Assembly: GCF_004765785.1 (NCBI RefSeq)
Contig: NZ_SBIT01000009.1
Span: forward strand, 1-64,000
Source: Halorussus ruber
GTDB lineage: Archaea > Halobacteriota > Halobacteria > Halobacteriales > Haladaptataceae
Direction of reading: 5' to 3'
DNA: 64,000 bases
Of this stretch, positions 15,528-23,546 are shown one piece after another. Every line of letters starts with the position of its first letter. Position 1 is the first letter of the stretch. The position numbers and the translations under genes are program-made. A model generated the notes under the pieces. The model saw only the letters and a program-made list of their open reading frames with translations. It searched no databases and was not told the origin of the DNA.

Positions 15528-17396
15528 ATGACTGAACACGACTACGAGGACCTCGGCCTCGTCGCGGGGTTGGAGATTCACCAGCAACTCGACACCGAGT
15601 CGAAACTGTTCTGCGGATGTCCGACCGACCTCCGCGAACCGGAGGAGGCCGAGCGCGAGTTCACGCGCTTCCTGCACCCGACCAAGAGCGAACTGGGCGA
15701 GATCGACGAGGCCGCGCTCGAAGAGAGCCGCGTCGAGCGCGAGTTCGAGTATCTGGCCTACGACACGACGTGTCTGGTCGAGGAGGACGACGAACCGCCC
15801 CACCGCCTCGACGCGGAGGCCCAAGAGGTCGTCCTCGAAATCGCGCAACTGCTCGATATGGACGTAATCGACCAGGCCCACGTCATGCGGAAAATCGTCG
15901 TGGACGGGTCCAACACCTCCGGGTTCCAGCGCTCGACGCTGATGGCGACCGACGGCGAGATTTCGACTTCCGAGGGGTCGGTCGGCATCGAGGACCTGAT
16001 GCTCGAAGAGGAGTCCGCCCAGCGCGTCGAGGAGCGCGAGGACGGCGTCCTCTACAGCCTCGACCGCCTCGGCATTCCGCTGGTGGAAATCGGCACCAAG
16101 CCCGACATTCGCTCGCCGGAGCAGGCCCGCGAGGCCGCCGAGCAGATCGGCATGCTCCTGCGCTCGACGGGGCGGGTCAAGCGCGGACTGGGCACCATCC
16201 GCCAAGACGTGAACATCTCCATCGAGGAGGGCGCGCGCGTCGAGGTCAAGGGCGTCCAGAGTCTGGACGACATCGACGACCTCGTGGCGAACGAGGTCCA
16301 CCGGCAGGTCCGCCTGCTGGAGATTCGGGACGAACTCCGCGAGCGCGACGCCGAAGTGGGCGAGGTCATCGACGTGACCGACACCTTCGCCGACACCGAG
16401 TCGGGCGTCATCAAGTCGGCGCTCGAATCGGGCGGGAAGGTCACGGCGGTCCCCCTCTACGGCTTCGACGGTCTCGTGGGTGCCGAAATCCAGCCCGACC
16501 GCCGCCTCGGGACCGAACTCTCGGACCACGCCAAGCGCCACGGCGCGGGCGGTATCTTCCACACCGACGAACTCCCGGCCTACGGCGTGACCGAGGACGA
16601 GGTGGCGGCGCTCCGCGACGCTGTGGGTGCCGGTGACGAGGACGCGGTCGCCATCGTCGCCGCCGACCCCGAGACGGCGGATTTGGCCATCGAGGCCGCC
16701 GCCGAGCGCGCCGAGACCGCGCTGGAGGGCGTGCCCGAGGAGACCCGCGGCGCGAACGAGGACGGCACGACGCGCTACCTCCGCCCGCTCCCCGGCGCGG
16801 CTCGGATGTACCCCGAGACCGACGTGCCCCCGGTCGAACCCGACCCGAGCGAGGTCGAGACGCCCGAACTCCTCACCGAGAAGGTCGAGCGCTATCAGGA
16901 CGAGTACGACCTCGACGCGGGCCTCGCCGAGCAGGTCGCCTACGGCGAGCGCATGCCGGTCTTCGAACGCGCGGTCGAGTCCGGCGCGGACGCCACCCTC
17001 GCGGCCCAAGCCGTCGAAAGCACGGTCACGGAACTCCGGCGCGACGGCGTGCCGGTCGAGAATCTGGACGACGACCACTTCCTGCAGGTCCTCGACGCGG
17101 TCGCCGACGGCGAGACCGCGAAGGGCAACGTCGGCGAGGTGCTGACCGCGCTCGCGGAGAACCCCGAGTTGACCGCCAGCGAGGCCATCGAGCGGGAGGG
17201 CCTCGGGAGCGCGGGCGAGGACGAGGTCCGCGAGGCCGTGGTCGAAGTCGTGGAGCGCAACGAGGAGCAGGTCGCCGACGAGGGCATGCAGGCGTTCTCG
17301 GGCCTGATGGGCGAAGCGATGGGTGCCTTGGGTGGGAAAGCAGATGGGGACACCGTGAGTCAGTTGCTCCGTGAGGAGATTCAGAAGCGGGCTTAG
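15528..17396 (+). CDS. gatE: Glutamyl-tRNA(Gln) amidotransferase subunit E
   Basis: GatE with GatD forms the archaeal-specific amidotransferase. It converts misacylated Glu-tRNA(Gln) to Gln-tRNA(Gln) using a glutamine or asparagine amide. The 622-residue protein starts with GLVAGLEIHQQLDTESKLFC, the GatB/GatE N-terminal motif with the Cys-rich segment CGCPTDL after it. It contains the family motif RQDVNISIEEGARVEVKGVQ near residue 225 and an AspRS-like insertion domain (about 270-410) that distinguishes GatE from GatB. It ends in a YqeY-type helical tail. gatD is not in the window. Length is typical. Confidence 0.96.
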   Translation: MTEHDYEDLGLVAGLEIHQQLDTESKLFCGCPTDLREPEEAEREFTRFLHPTKSELGEIDEAALEESRVEREFEYLAYDTTCLVEEDDEPPHRLDAEAQEVVLEIAQLLDMDVIDQAHVMRKIVVDGSNTSGFQRSTLMATDGEISTSEGSVGIEDLMLEEESAQRVEEREDGVLYSLDRLGIPLVEIGTKPDIRSPEQAREAAEQIGMLLRSTGRVKRGLGTIRQDVNISIEEGARVEVKGVQSLDDIDDLVANEVHRQVRLLEIRDELRERDAEVGEVIDVTDTFADTESGVIKSALESGGKVTAVPLYGFDGLVGAEIQPDRRLGTELSDHAKRHGAGGIFHTDELPAYGVTEDEVAALRDAVGAGDEDAVAIVAADPETADLAIEAAAERAETALEGVPEETRGANEDGTTRYLRPLPGAARMYPETDVPPVEPDPSEVETPELLTEKVERYQDEYDLDAGLAEQVAYGERMPVFERAVESGADATLAAQAVESTVTELRRDGVPVENLDDDHFLQVLDAVADGETAKGNVGEVLTALAENPELTASEAIEREGLGSAGEDEVREAVVEVVERNEEQVADEGMQAFSGLMGEAMGALGGKADGDTVSQLLREEIQKRA

Positions 17397-17498
17397 AGAA
17401 CGGTAATTGTTTCTTTTACATTCTATTCCCTTTCTTAAGGGATGCTCTAGCTGTCCTTGGTCGTACCGGAACGACTGTAATCGTAGTCGTGAACGTCT

Positions 17499-17632
17499 CT
17501 TGAAGCCCCCGCCCGCTCGCGGTCGCTCCGGCGGATATTCTCAGGCCTCTCAGCACCGCCCGGCCTGAGAATAGAGCCGCCGGAGACGACCACGGGCCGG
17601 AGGCCCGCGACCGGGCGGCCCCTTCATCCCGC
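17499..17632 (-). repeat. Structured repeat family A, copy A4
   Basis: This minus-strand copy lies between the convergent gatE and hemAT genes. Here P1 is TGAAG/CTTCA, a compensating change from TGAAAG/CTTTCA. P2 pairs CGCCCGGTCGCGG with CCGCGAGCGGGCG, with one mismatch. P3 is CTCCGGCGG/CCGCCGGAG, 9 bp. The loop is CTCT/AT, a one-base variant, and the next helix is ATTCTCAGGCC with its complement. Sequence similarity to A6 continues past P1 (CGTGAACGT-TCTTGAAG). Iterated CACCGAGCGC motifs lie at 17698-17745 on the P1 side. Confidence 0.83.
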
Positions 17633-17793
17633 CCTATCGGTTGGTCAGTCGAGCGTTTGCCAGCAGTTGCCGAGTCGAGCGCATTCCGGTGGTTGGTTCA
17701 CCGAGCGCACCCTCGGCGGTTGTCACACCGAGCGCGACCCGCAGACCGCGGCCTGCGGCCCGCGAAATCGGTCAGAAAATCGAATCCGGCGCG

Positions 17794-19290
17794 TCAGGCC
17801 GTCTCGTCGTGCAGTCGCGCGACCGAGTCCTCGATGTTCTCGATGCGCTCGGCTTGCTCCTCGGTGGCCGCCGCGACGTCGGCCACCTCGTCGGCGATGT
17901 CTCCGGCGTGGTGCGAGACCTCATCGACCATCGCCGAGACCTGCTCGGCGGCGACCGCCTGCTCGTCGGTGGCCTCCGCGACCTCGCCGATGCCGTGGAC
18001 GGTCTCCTCGACCGCTTCCACGATGTCCTGCAGGGTCTCCAGCGAGTCCTCGACGTTCTCGACGCCCGACTGGATGCGGCGCTCGGTCCGGTCTAAGCTC
18101 TCGACCGTGTCGTCGGTCTTGGACTGAATCTCGCTGACCATGCCCTCGATTTCGCTGGCCTGCTCCTTGGACTGCTCGGCGAGGCTCTTGACCTCTTCCG
18201 CGACGACCGCGAAGCCGTCTCCCGCCTCGCCCGCGCGGGCCGCCTCGATGGAGGCGTTGAGCGCCAGCAGGTTGGTCTGCTCGGCGATGTCGTCGATGAC
18301 GTCCACCACCTCGTCTATCTCGGCGACGGTCTCCTGCAGGTCGGCCATGTCGCCGGTCACGTCGGCGCGCGCGTCGTCGATGTCCTCCATCGCGGTCATG
18401 GCGTCGCTGGCGGCGGCCTGACCCTCGGTGGCGAGTTTCTTGGCCTCGCGGCTGGTCTGCTCGACCTGCTCCGCGCTGGCCGCGATTTCCTCGACCGTCG
18501 CGCTCATGTTCTCGGTCTCCTCGGCGATGTCGTCCACGTCGCTGGCCTGCTCGCGGATCACGTCGTGAATCTCGTCGGCGCTGTGGGCCACGTCCTCGGC
18601 GGAGTCCGAGAGGTCCACCAGCGAGGCCTCCACGTCCTCCGAGATAGCCTCCTGAAGGTCCTTGAGCTGGTCGTTGGTCTCGCGTATCTGCTCGTTGTAC
18701 GACTGCATGTAGGTGTCACACACCATCTGCATGTCGAGGTTCACGATGCGGAACAGCGAGAGGATGTCCTCGATACCCTCGGTGAACTCCTCGCGGACGA
18801 CCTCCGCGGCCTCGTCGTCCACGCGCTCGGCGGTGCGCTCTACCACCCGGTCGCCGATTTCCGGGACGAGGAAATTGAAGTAGAGGGCGTACGCGCCGAG
18901 GTAGTGCTTCAGCGGCATATCCAGCATATCGTGAATCTTGCCGATACGAGCGCGGTCGGCGAAGTACTCGCGGTCGTACTCGCCGTCGGCCAGCGAGAGG
19001 AGATACTCGGCTTGGGTCTGCTTGAGTTGGTCGATGGTCCGCGTCGAACGGTCGAGGACCTCGGTGGTCTCGTCGTAACTCGTCAGGTGGTCGTAGAACT
19101 GCTCGACCGCGTCGTCGGCCACCGCCTCGAACAGGTCGGACTGCTCGGAGAGTCGCTCGGCGTCGTCGCCGTCGAAACCGGTGAAATCCTTGCGCCAACT
19201 GACTTCCGCGTCGTCGATATCTAAATCTTCGAGTAACGCATCGCCGTCTATCCGCTCTGCTAATCGGCCATCCGGGCCCGCAGTTTCCAT
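17794..19290 (-). CDS. hemAT: Globin-coupled aerotaxis transducer HemAT
   Basis: This 498-residue soluble oxygen sensor has an N-terminal globin-coupled sensor domain (about 30-190), a linker and a methyl-accepting signalling domain. The heme-proximal histidine is most likely His120 in [10 protein letters not shown], followed by PLKHYLGAY as in HemAT of Halobacterium and Bacillus. The signalling tip contains [22 protein letters not shown] and [19 protein letters not shown]. There is no membrane segment, as expected. Family members steer flagellar (archaellum) motility away from or toward oxygen through CheA. No che gene lies in the window. The length is close to the 489 residues of the Halobacterium protein. 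Confidence 0.95.
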   Translation of the reverse strand: METAGPDGRLAERIDGDALLEDLDIDDAEVSWRKDFTGFDGDDAERLSEQSDLFEAVADDAVEQFYDHLTSYDETTEVLDRSTRTIDQLKQTQAEYLLSLADGEYDREYFADRARIGKIHDMLDMPLKHYLGAYALYFNFLVPEIGDRVVERTAERVDDEAAEVVREEFTEGIEDILSLFRIVNLDMQMVCDTYMQSYNEQIRETNDQLKDLQEAISEDVEASLVDLSDSAEDVAHSADEIHDVIREQASDVDDIAEETENMSATVEEIAASAEQVEQTSREAKKLATEGQAAASDAMTAMEDIDDARADVTGDMADLQETVAEIDEVVDVIDDIAEQTNLLALNASIEAARAGEAGDGFAVVAEEVKSLAEQSKEQASEIEGMVSEIQSKTDDTVESLDRTERRIQSGVENVEDSLETLQDIVEAVEETVHGIGEVAEATDEQAVAAEQVSAMVDEVSHHAGDIADEVADVAAATEEQAERIENIEDSVARLHDETA

Positions 19291-19433
19291 GTTCCCGTGG
19301 GCGGACTCCCGTTACTTAATGATTCTTAAAATTATCGACTACGAAAACGGAGAAGGAGATATATTTGCCGATATCGTGCCCTGGGACAGCGAAAGCGCAA
19401 GACATAGCCGCGCGAATCGCCTACTCGGACCAG

Positions 19434-19757
19434 ATGTCGTGGTACGTCCTGATACTCGCCGGGTTGTTCGAGGTCGGGTGGGCAATCGGTCTCGAATACT
19501 CCGACGGACTCACGAAACCGATACCCACCGCGGGGACCGTCGTCGCGCTCGTCGTCAGCATGGGCCTGCTGGCCATCGCACTCGAGGACCTGCCGGTCGG
19601 CACGGCCTACGCAGTCTGGACCGGCATCGGCGCGGTCGGCACCGCGACGCTCGGTATCTTTCTCTTCGACGAACCGGCCTCGCTGACCCGCGTCGCCTTC
19701 ATCGGCGTCATCGTCGTGGGTATCGTCGGCCTGCACGTGGCCTCGGGCGGACACTGA
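19434..19757 (+). CDS. sugE: SMR-family exporter, SugE/Gdx (guanidinium) type
   Basis: This 107-residue protein has four membrane segments. It begins MSWYVLILAGLFEVGWAIGL, with the essential Glu13 of small multidrug resistance transporters. The motif LEDLPVGTAYAVWTGIGAVG (from about residue 56) is the SugE/Gdx signature and separates it from EmrE-type drug pumps. Gdx proteins are dual-topology dimers exporting guanidinium in exchange for protons. I chose the ATG at 19434 because the protein's first membrane helix starts there. No guanidine riboswitch is apparent upstream. It stands alone, divergent from hemAT. Confidence 0.9.
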   Translation: MSWYVLILAGLFEVGWAIGLEYSDGLTKPIPTAGTVVALVVSMGLLAIALEDLPVGTAYAVWTGIGAVGTATLGIFLFDEPASLTRVAFIGVIVVGIVGLHVASGGH

Positions 19758-19817
19758 GGCGGAGACGAAGCCAAAGGTGATTTTCTGACGAAGCGTGCGC
19801 TACTTTATTTTCTCTGC

Positions 19818-19966
19818 GTCGGCGCGCGAGCGGGCGCGTAGTTCTGCGCGCCCGCCGCGCGAGGGACGACTGAGCGACTGTAAGGAGCGAGGGAGGAGGT
19901 TGGGGAGGCGTGAGGCCCGCGGTAGCGGTGCGGCAGACTCCTGTGTTCAAGCCTGTAGCTAGCTCT
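19818..19966 (-). repeat. Structured repeat family B, copy B2
   Basis: This minus-strand copy lies between the sugE stop and the convergent PAP2 gene. It includes the TAGCTAGCT start, CAGGCTTGAACACAGGAGTCTGCCGCACCGC-like region, CCTCCCCAACCTCC core and CTCGCGCG box. The terminal hairpin here is GCGGGCGCG/CGCGCCCGC. That differs completely from B1 but is still perfectly paired. It fills most of the 300-base gap. Confidence 0.72.
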
Positions 19967-20057
19967 ACTGAACTCCCCGAGTTTCCGACTCGTCCCGTAA
20001 GTCCCGGCGAACGAGCCACAAAATCTCAGCAAGGAACTGCGAACACCACTCGTCCTC

Positions 20058-20879
20058 TCAGGGCCACGCGTACCGCCGAACGCCCGACAGGAACTCGCGG
20101 GAAATCACCGACCAGCGTGGGTCGCTGACGCGCTGTGAGAGCCGGTAGGCCACGTAGACCAGCAGGATGGCGAACGCGGCGTCGGTCACCCAGTGGACCC
20201 CGAGATAGAGCGTCGAGAAGACGATGGCGACCGCGAGAATTGTCGCGGTGTAGGCGTACCGGGCGTCGGCCTTCTGGGCGTAGAGGGCCGCCAGCACCGA
20301 CAGGCCGGTGTGGAGGCTCGGGAAGGCCTTGACCAGCGTGTCCGTGCTGTAGATGCCGTGCTGGATTGCGGGCGTGAGTTCGTACATCAGGGGCTCGACC
20401 GTCGAGAGGTACAGCGACGACACCTTCACCGGGAACAGGAGGAAAAAGGGCACCGCGCAGACGACGACGATGATGTACGCCAGCGCGTAGCGGTGGGCCT
20501 CCTCCTCGTCGTGGGCCTTCAGCTTGAAATACGTGAACAGCACGACGAACGGGAACCCGACGAGGTAGACGCCGGTCGCCAGCACCGTCAGCGGCGTGAC
20601 TACGAAAGCCTGAAACACCGCGACGGTCGCGCCCTCGACGGCGTAGATGGCGTCGGTGAACGTCCGGGCGACGTGGAAGTTGAGCGCGAGTTTGTTCACG
20701 ATTTCGGTGACGACCCACGCGACGCCGAGGTACTTCCAGTCGGTCCGGAGGAAGTCCGCCAGCAAGGTCCGGAACCGCTGGTCGGGGAGGAAGAGTCGCT
20801 TGCCCACGAGCATGGCCGCGATGCTCGGGACCGCGACGAGGAGGGTGAACTGCGTGCCGAGCGGGAGGGAGGCAAACAT
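20058..20879 (-). CDS. PAP2-superfamily membrane phosphatase
   Basis: This 273-residue protein has six predicted membrane segments. It has two of the three phosphatidic acid phosphatase motifs: AFPSLHTGLS (P-S-x-H, near residue 195) and STLYLGVHWVTDAAF (G-x-H-x-x-x-D, near residue 232), which supply the catalytic histidines. The first motif (K-x6-R-P) is weak; a Lys-rich loop, FKLKAHDEEEAHRY, occupies the region. Members dephosphorylate lipid phosphates or inositolphosphoryl lipids. The long N-terminal membrane region of about 110 residues resembles the AUR1/inositol-type subfamily found in archaea. The substrate is not known. Confidence 0.85.
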   Translation of the reverse strand: MFASLPLGTQFTLLVAVPSIAAMLVGKRLFLPDQRFRTLLADFLRTDWKYLGVAWVVTEIVNKLALNFHVARTFTDAIYAVEGATVAVFQAFVVTPLTVLATGVYLVGFPFVVLFTYFKLKAHDEEEAHRYALAYIIVVVCAVPFFLLFPVKVSSLYLSTVEPLMYELTPAIQHGIYSTDTLVKAFPSLHTGLSVLAALYAQKADARYAYTATILAVAIVFSTLYLGVHWVTDAAFAILLVYVAYRLSQRVSDPRWSVISREFLSGVRRYAWP

Positions 20880-21078
20880 ACTCGTAGGTAGCTACGCGGC
20901 AATTCGATAAAAGATTTGACTATCTGTGCTCGCCCCGCTCGCGCGTCGAACCGACTGGGTCGTAGTCGCCCGTCGAGACGACTGCGTAGTGGTCTCTGGC
21001 ACGGTAGACGCTCCGGTGACGTGTTCTTTAAAACGTATCTCCGGCGACGGGGAAAAGCCGTTCGGGCGAACGTGTCCC

Positions 21079-21801
21079 TCACTCGTCGTCGGCGTGGTAC
21101 ATCGCCCGCCGGAGGACCCCGCGCAGGGTCCGAATCTCCCGACCGGTCGGGTGGGCGCGACCGAGGAGTCGCCGGGCGAGGCGGACGGTCTTGGCGCGCT
21201 TCTCCTCGGGGTGGTCGATGGCGTCGAGAAACCGGCCGAAGTGGTCGTAGAAGCCCTCGATTTCGGCCTCGTCGGCGCGCTCGCGCTCCACGTCGGGGAG
21301 TTGGGTCTCCTCGAGCGTCAACTCTCGGAGTTCGTAGAGCGTGACGGTCGCGGCCTGCCCAAGATTCAGCGACGAGTACTCGGCGCTGGCGGGAATCGAA
21401 CAGACCTCGTCCACGCGGGCCATCTCGTCGTTGGTCAGGCCGTTGTCCTCGCGGCCGAAGACGAGGCAGGTGTCGGCCGCCACGTCGCGGAGGCTGTCGG
21501 CCAACTCGTCCACCGTCTCGAAGGGGAACCGGCGGTGCTTGCGGGCGTCCTCGTTGGTCGTCGCGGTCAGGCCGACGGTGTGGTAGTTCTCCACGAGGTG
21601 GTCGAAGGTGACCTCGTCGTAGTTCGGCAGTACGTCCTCGCGGGCCTGCCCGGCGAAGCCGTAGGCCTCGCTGTCGCGGCCGAACTCAGGCGGATCGACG
21701 AGTTTCAGGTCGTGCATTCCGAAGTTCTTCATCGCTCGCGCGATGGTCCCGATGTTGCCGGGCGTCTTCGGTTCCACGACGGCGACTGCGGGCGGGGTCA
21801 T
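21079..21801 (-). CDS. trmJ: SPOUT-class RNA 2'-O-methyltransferase, TrmJ-like
   Basis: This 240-residue protein is of the TrmH/TrmJ family of knotted methyltransferases. It begins [20 protein letters not shown], the family motif 1 with N and R catalytic residues. It has [19 protein letters not shown] (motif 2) near residue 120 and [16 protein letters not shown] (motif 3) near residue 152, which forms the knot. The C-terminal tail (about 175-240) is of TrmJ type. TrmJ methylates the ribose at position 32 of tRNA anticodon loops. The start overlaps the upstream gene's stop as ATGA (21798-21801). Confidence in the family is high; the exact target is inferred. Confidence 0.88.
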   Translation of the reverse strand: MTPPAVAVVEPKTPGNIGTIARAMKNFGMHDLKLVDPPEFGRDSEAYGFAGQAREDVLPNYDEVTFDHLVENYHTVGLTATTNEDARKHRRFPFETVDELADSLRDVAADTCLVFGREDNGLTNDEMARVDEVCSIPASAEYSSLNLGQAATVTLYELRELTLEETQLPDVERERADEAEIEGFYDHFGRFLDAIDHPEEKRAKTVRLARRLLGRAHPTGREIRTLRGVLRRAMYHADDE

Positions 21802-22418
21802 GAGGAGGGGTAGTCCTGATCCAAGTCGAGGTCGTCGTCCAACTCCTCGCCGGGTTCGAGGGGTTCGCTGTCGTCTTCTTCGGCGTCCTCGGTGCTTTCG
21901 CCGTCTTCGCCCTCGAAGTCCATGTCGCGGAGGTTGATGCGCTCCTGTTCCTCCTCGGGAATCTCGACGTTCAGCGCCTCTTGGTCCGGCTCCGGCGGCT
22001 CGGGAATGTCGTCGGGGTCGGTCTCGACGTGTTCGATTCCCTCGTAGTGGTCGGGCGCGCGCCCGCCGTCGAGGAACCACTCGTGGAACTCGTCCTGCAA
22101 TCGGTCCTCCCCCTTGAACTGACTGCCCCCGGCCTCGCCGAACCAGTAGAGGAAGTCGTTCTCGTGTTCCCGACAGAGGACGACCTCCGAGAGGGGTTCG
22201 CCGTAGACGACTTCCGCGACGTTGCACTCCGGCAGGTTCTCGTCGCCGTGAATCAGCCAGCAGGCGTCGCAGGGCGACCCGACGAGCGCCTGTAGCCTGA
22301 CCAGTCGCTTGCGGGTGTCGTCCGGCATCTGGTCCACCGGCCGGAAGTTGTCGTCCTCGGTGAAGACCTCGTCCTCGTCGAAGCGCCAGCCGCGTAGCCC
22401 GATGTTCACTTTGCCCAT
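21798..22418 (-). CDS. Conserved acidic protein with Cys/His cluster, coupled to trmJ
   Basis: This 206-residue protein is unknown to me by name. The first 125 residues contain a putative zinc site: CDACW near residue 61, then CNV and CREHE (near residues 75 and 92). The last 60 residues are extremely acidic ([20 protein letters not shown]). I chose the ATG at 22418 ([13 protein letters not shown]). The longer frame runs into repeat B3 and encodes basic residues. Translational overlap with trmJ suggests a shared function, perhaps RNA recognition, but that is inference. Confidence 0.7.
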   Translation of the reverse strand: MGKVNIGLRGWRFDEDEVFTEDDNFRPVDQMPDDTRKRLVRLQALVGSPCDACWLIHGDENLPECNVAEVVYGEPLSEVVLCREHENDFLYWFGEAGGSQFKGEDRLQDEFHEWFLDGGRAPDHYEGIEHVETDPDDIPEPPEPDQEALNVEIPEEEQERINLRDMDFEGEDGESTEDAEEDDSEPLEPGEELDDDLDLDQDYPSS

Positions 22419-22540
22419 TTGCTCGGAGAGTTGGCACTCGGTGGTGAAAAAGAGCGCGTTCTCCTCGCGTCCGTGATTTTCTGTTCGGGCACGCTGGTTC
22501 GGTTTCTTTGCTCCGGCATGCGCTGATTCGGCTTTTCCAC

Positions 22541-22717
22541 TCCGGCGCGCGCTGGCGTGGCGTCTTGTCGCCACGCCATCGTCGCGCGAGGGACGAGTAG
22601 CGCAGGGAGGAGCGACCGAAGGGAGCGACGACTGAGCAACGCAGGAGGTTGGGGAGGACGAGGTGCGGTTGCGGTGCTGTGCGGTAACTCATAGGAGTCG
22701 GAAGTAGCTAGCTTCTC
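22541..22717 (-). repeat. Structured repeat family B, copy B3
   Basis: On the minus strand this copy starts with GAAGCTAGCTAC (near 22713). It contains ACCGCAACCGCACCTCGTCC, then CTCCCCAACCTCC and CTCGCGCG. It ends in the hairpin TGGCGTGGCG/CGCCACGCCA (10 bp) plus AGCGCGCGCCGG. It points away from B4, and an AT-richer ORF lies between their heads. The remaining bases to 22852 are AT-rich and hold no gene I can support. Confidence 0.75.
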
Positions 22718-22852
22718 CGAACAGAAGTCAAGGACGTGACGACTGCTTTTCTCGGAAACGATAGGAAGGCCGAAGAAGCTCACTCCAGTCTCGCATTTAT
22801 AATATGCATGGGGGTTTTATCGTCTTAGACCACTTCCTATCCGTAATTTACT

Positions 22853-23167
22853 CTATTTGTTCACGACTTCTGAGTCCCCACGGTGAAGTGACTCTACAAT
22901 ATGGATAATGTCCAGTTCTGACTCTGTTGGTTCTTCATTTCCTTTTCTGACTCCTCGGATTGTTACAGAAGCAGGAAGACCTGCGAACGCTTCTGGAAGA
23001 TGAGGATCACCTTTAGGGATTTCAGTCTCACTACTGTCGATTACATTAATAGTTTGAGGGGTCTTATGGACGAAATTCGCAGTAAGTCGGCCACCGTCTT
23101 GAACTTTTATTCCTGTACCACTTGACAGGATTTTCTCCCAGTCGTAGTCTTGATAATTATACTCCAT
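22853..23167 (-). CDS. AT-richer orphan ORF, function unknown
   Basis: This 104-residue protein starts MEYNYQDYDWEKILSSGTGI. Base composition is markedly poorer in GC than neighbouring genes, with many AT-ending codons, which suggests recent acquisition. It has no membrane segment, signal or cysteine. The middle reads FVHKTPQTINVIDSSETEIP, consistent with a small beta-rich fold. It lies between inverted copies B3 and B4 and downstream of the NERD-helicase on the same strand. I see no homologue from memory. It could be a small effector or antitoxin-like partner, but nothing in the sequence demands this. Confidence 0.55.
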   Translation of the reverse strand: MEYNYQDYDWEKILSSGTGIKVQDGGRLTANFVHKTPQTINVIDSSETEIPKGDPHLPEAFAGLPASVTIRGVRKGNEEPTESELDIIHIVESLHRGDSEVVNK

Positions 23168-23271
23168 ATAGAGTCCTTTCGTTGTCTACTTTTATTTCTT
23201 ATCATGTTATTGAGTTATAGTACTCACTCGACTTTTGACCGCCGCAGAGAACAAAAAGACAGGAAAGCCGG

Positions 23272-23481
23272 GGAAGCTAGCTTCAGGCTTGAACACAGGA
23301 GCCTACCGCACCGCGACCGCACAGCGCCGTCAGAGCGAAGCTCTGACGAACCGTGACTCGCTTCGCTCGTCACGACACCGCACCTCGTCCTCCCCAACCT
23401 CCTCGCTCACTCCCTGCGGTCGTTCGCTCGTCCCTCGCGCGACGACGGCGCGAGATGAACTCGCGCCAGCGCGCGCCGAGA
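23272..23481 (+). repeat. Structured repeat family B, copy B4
   Basis: This is the longest copy. It starts GGGAAGCTAGCTTCAGGCTT and carries the core CGTCCTCCCCAACCTCCTCG. Two extra hairpins are inserted in the middle: GTCAGAG/CTCTGAC (23329-23347) and GTGACTCG/CGTCAC-type (about 23353-23374). The terminal hairpin is GGCGCGAG/CTCGCGCC followed by AGCGCGCGCCG. The first inserted hairpin is shared base for base with the permease gene at 6063-6087. Confidence 0.75.
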
Positions 23482-23546
23482 CAAATGTTTGGGAGTCTTT
23501 AGAAAATAGAAACAATTCTTAAACAACGAATAACCTATCTCGAACC

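Noticed and set aside
14850-17078. 742-codon frame on the minus strand opposite gatE
   Set aside because: Composition is non-haloarchaeal (His/Leu/Asp patterns of antisense translation), it overlaps the well-supported gatE and YdbT-like genes, and it has no start signal or domain.
17641-18137. Several 150-codon plus-strand frames over the end of hemAT
   Set aside because: All are shadows of the chemoreceptor signalling domain, whose heptad repeats leave multiple open frames.
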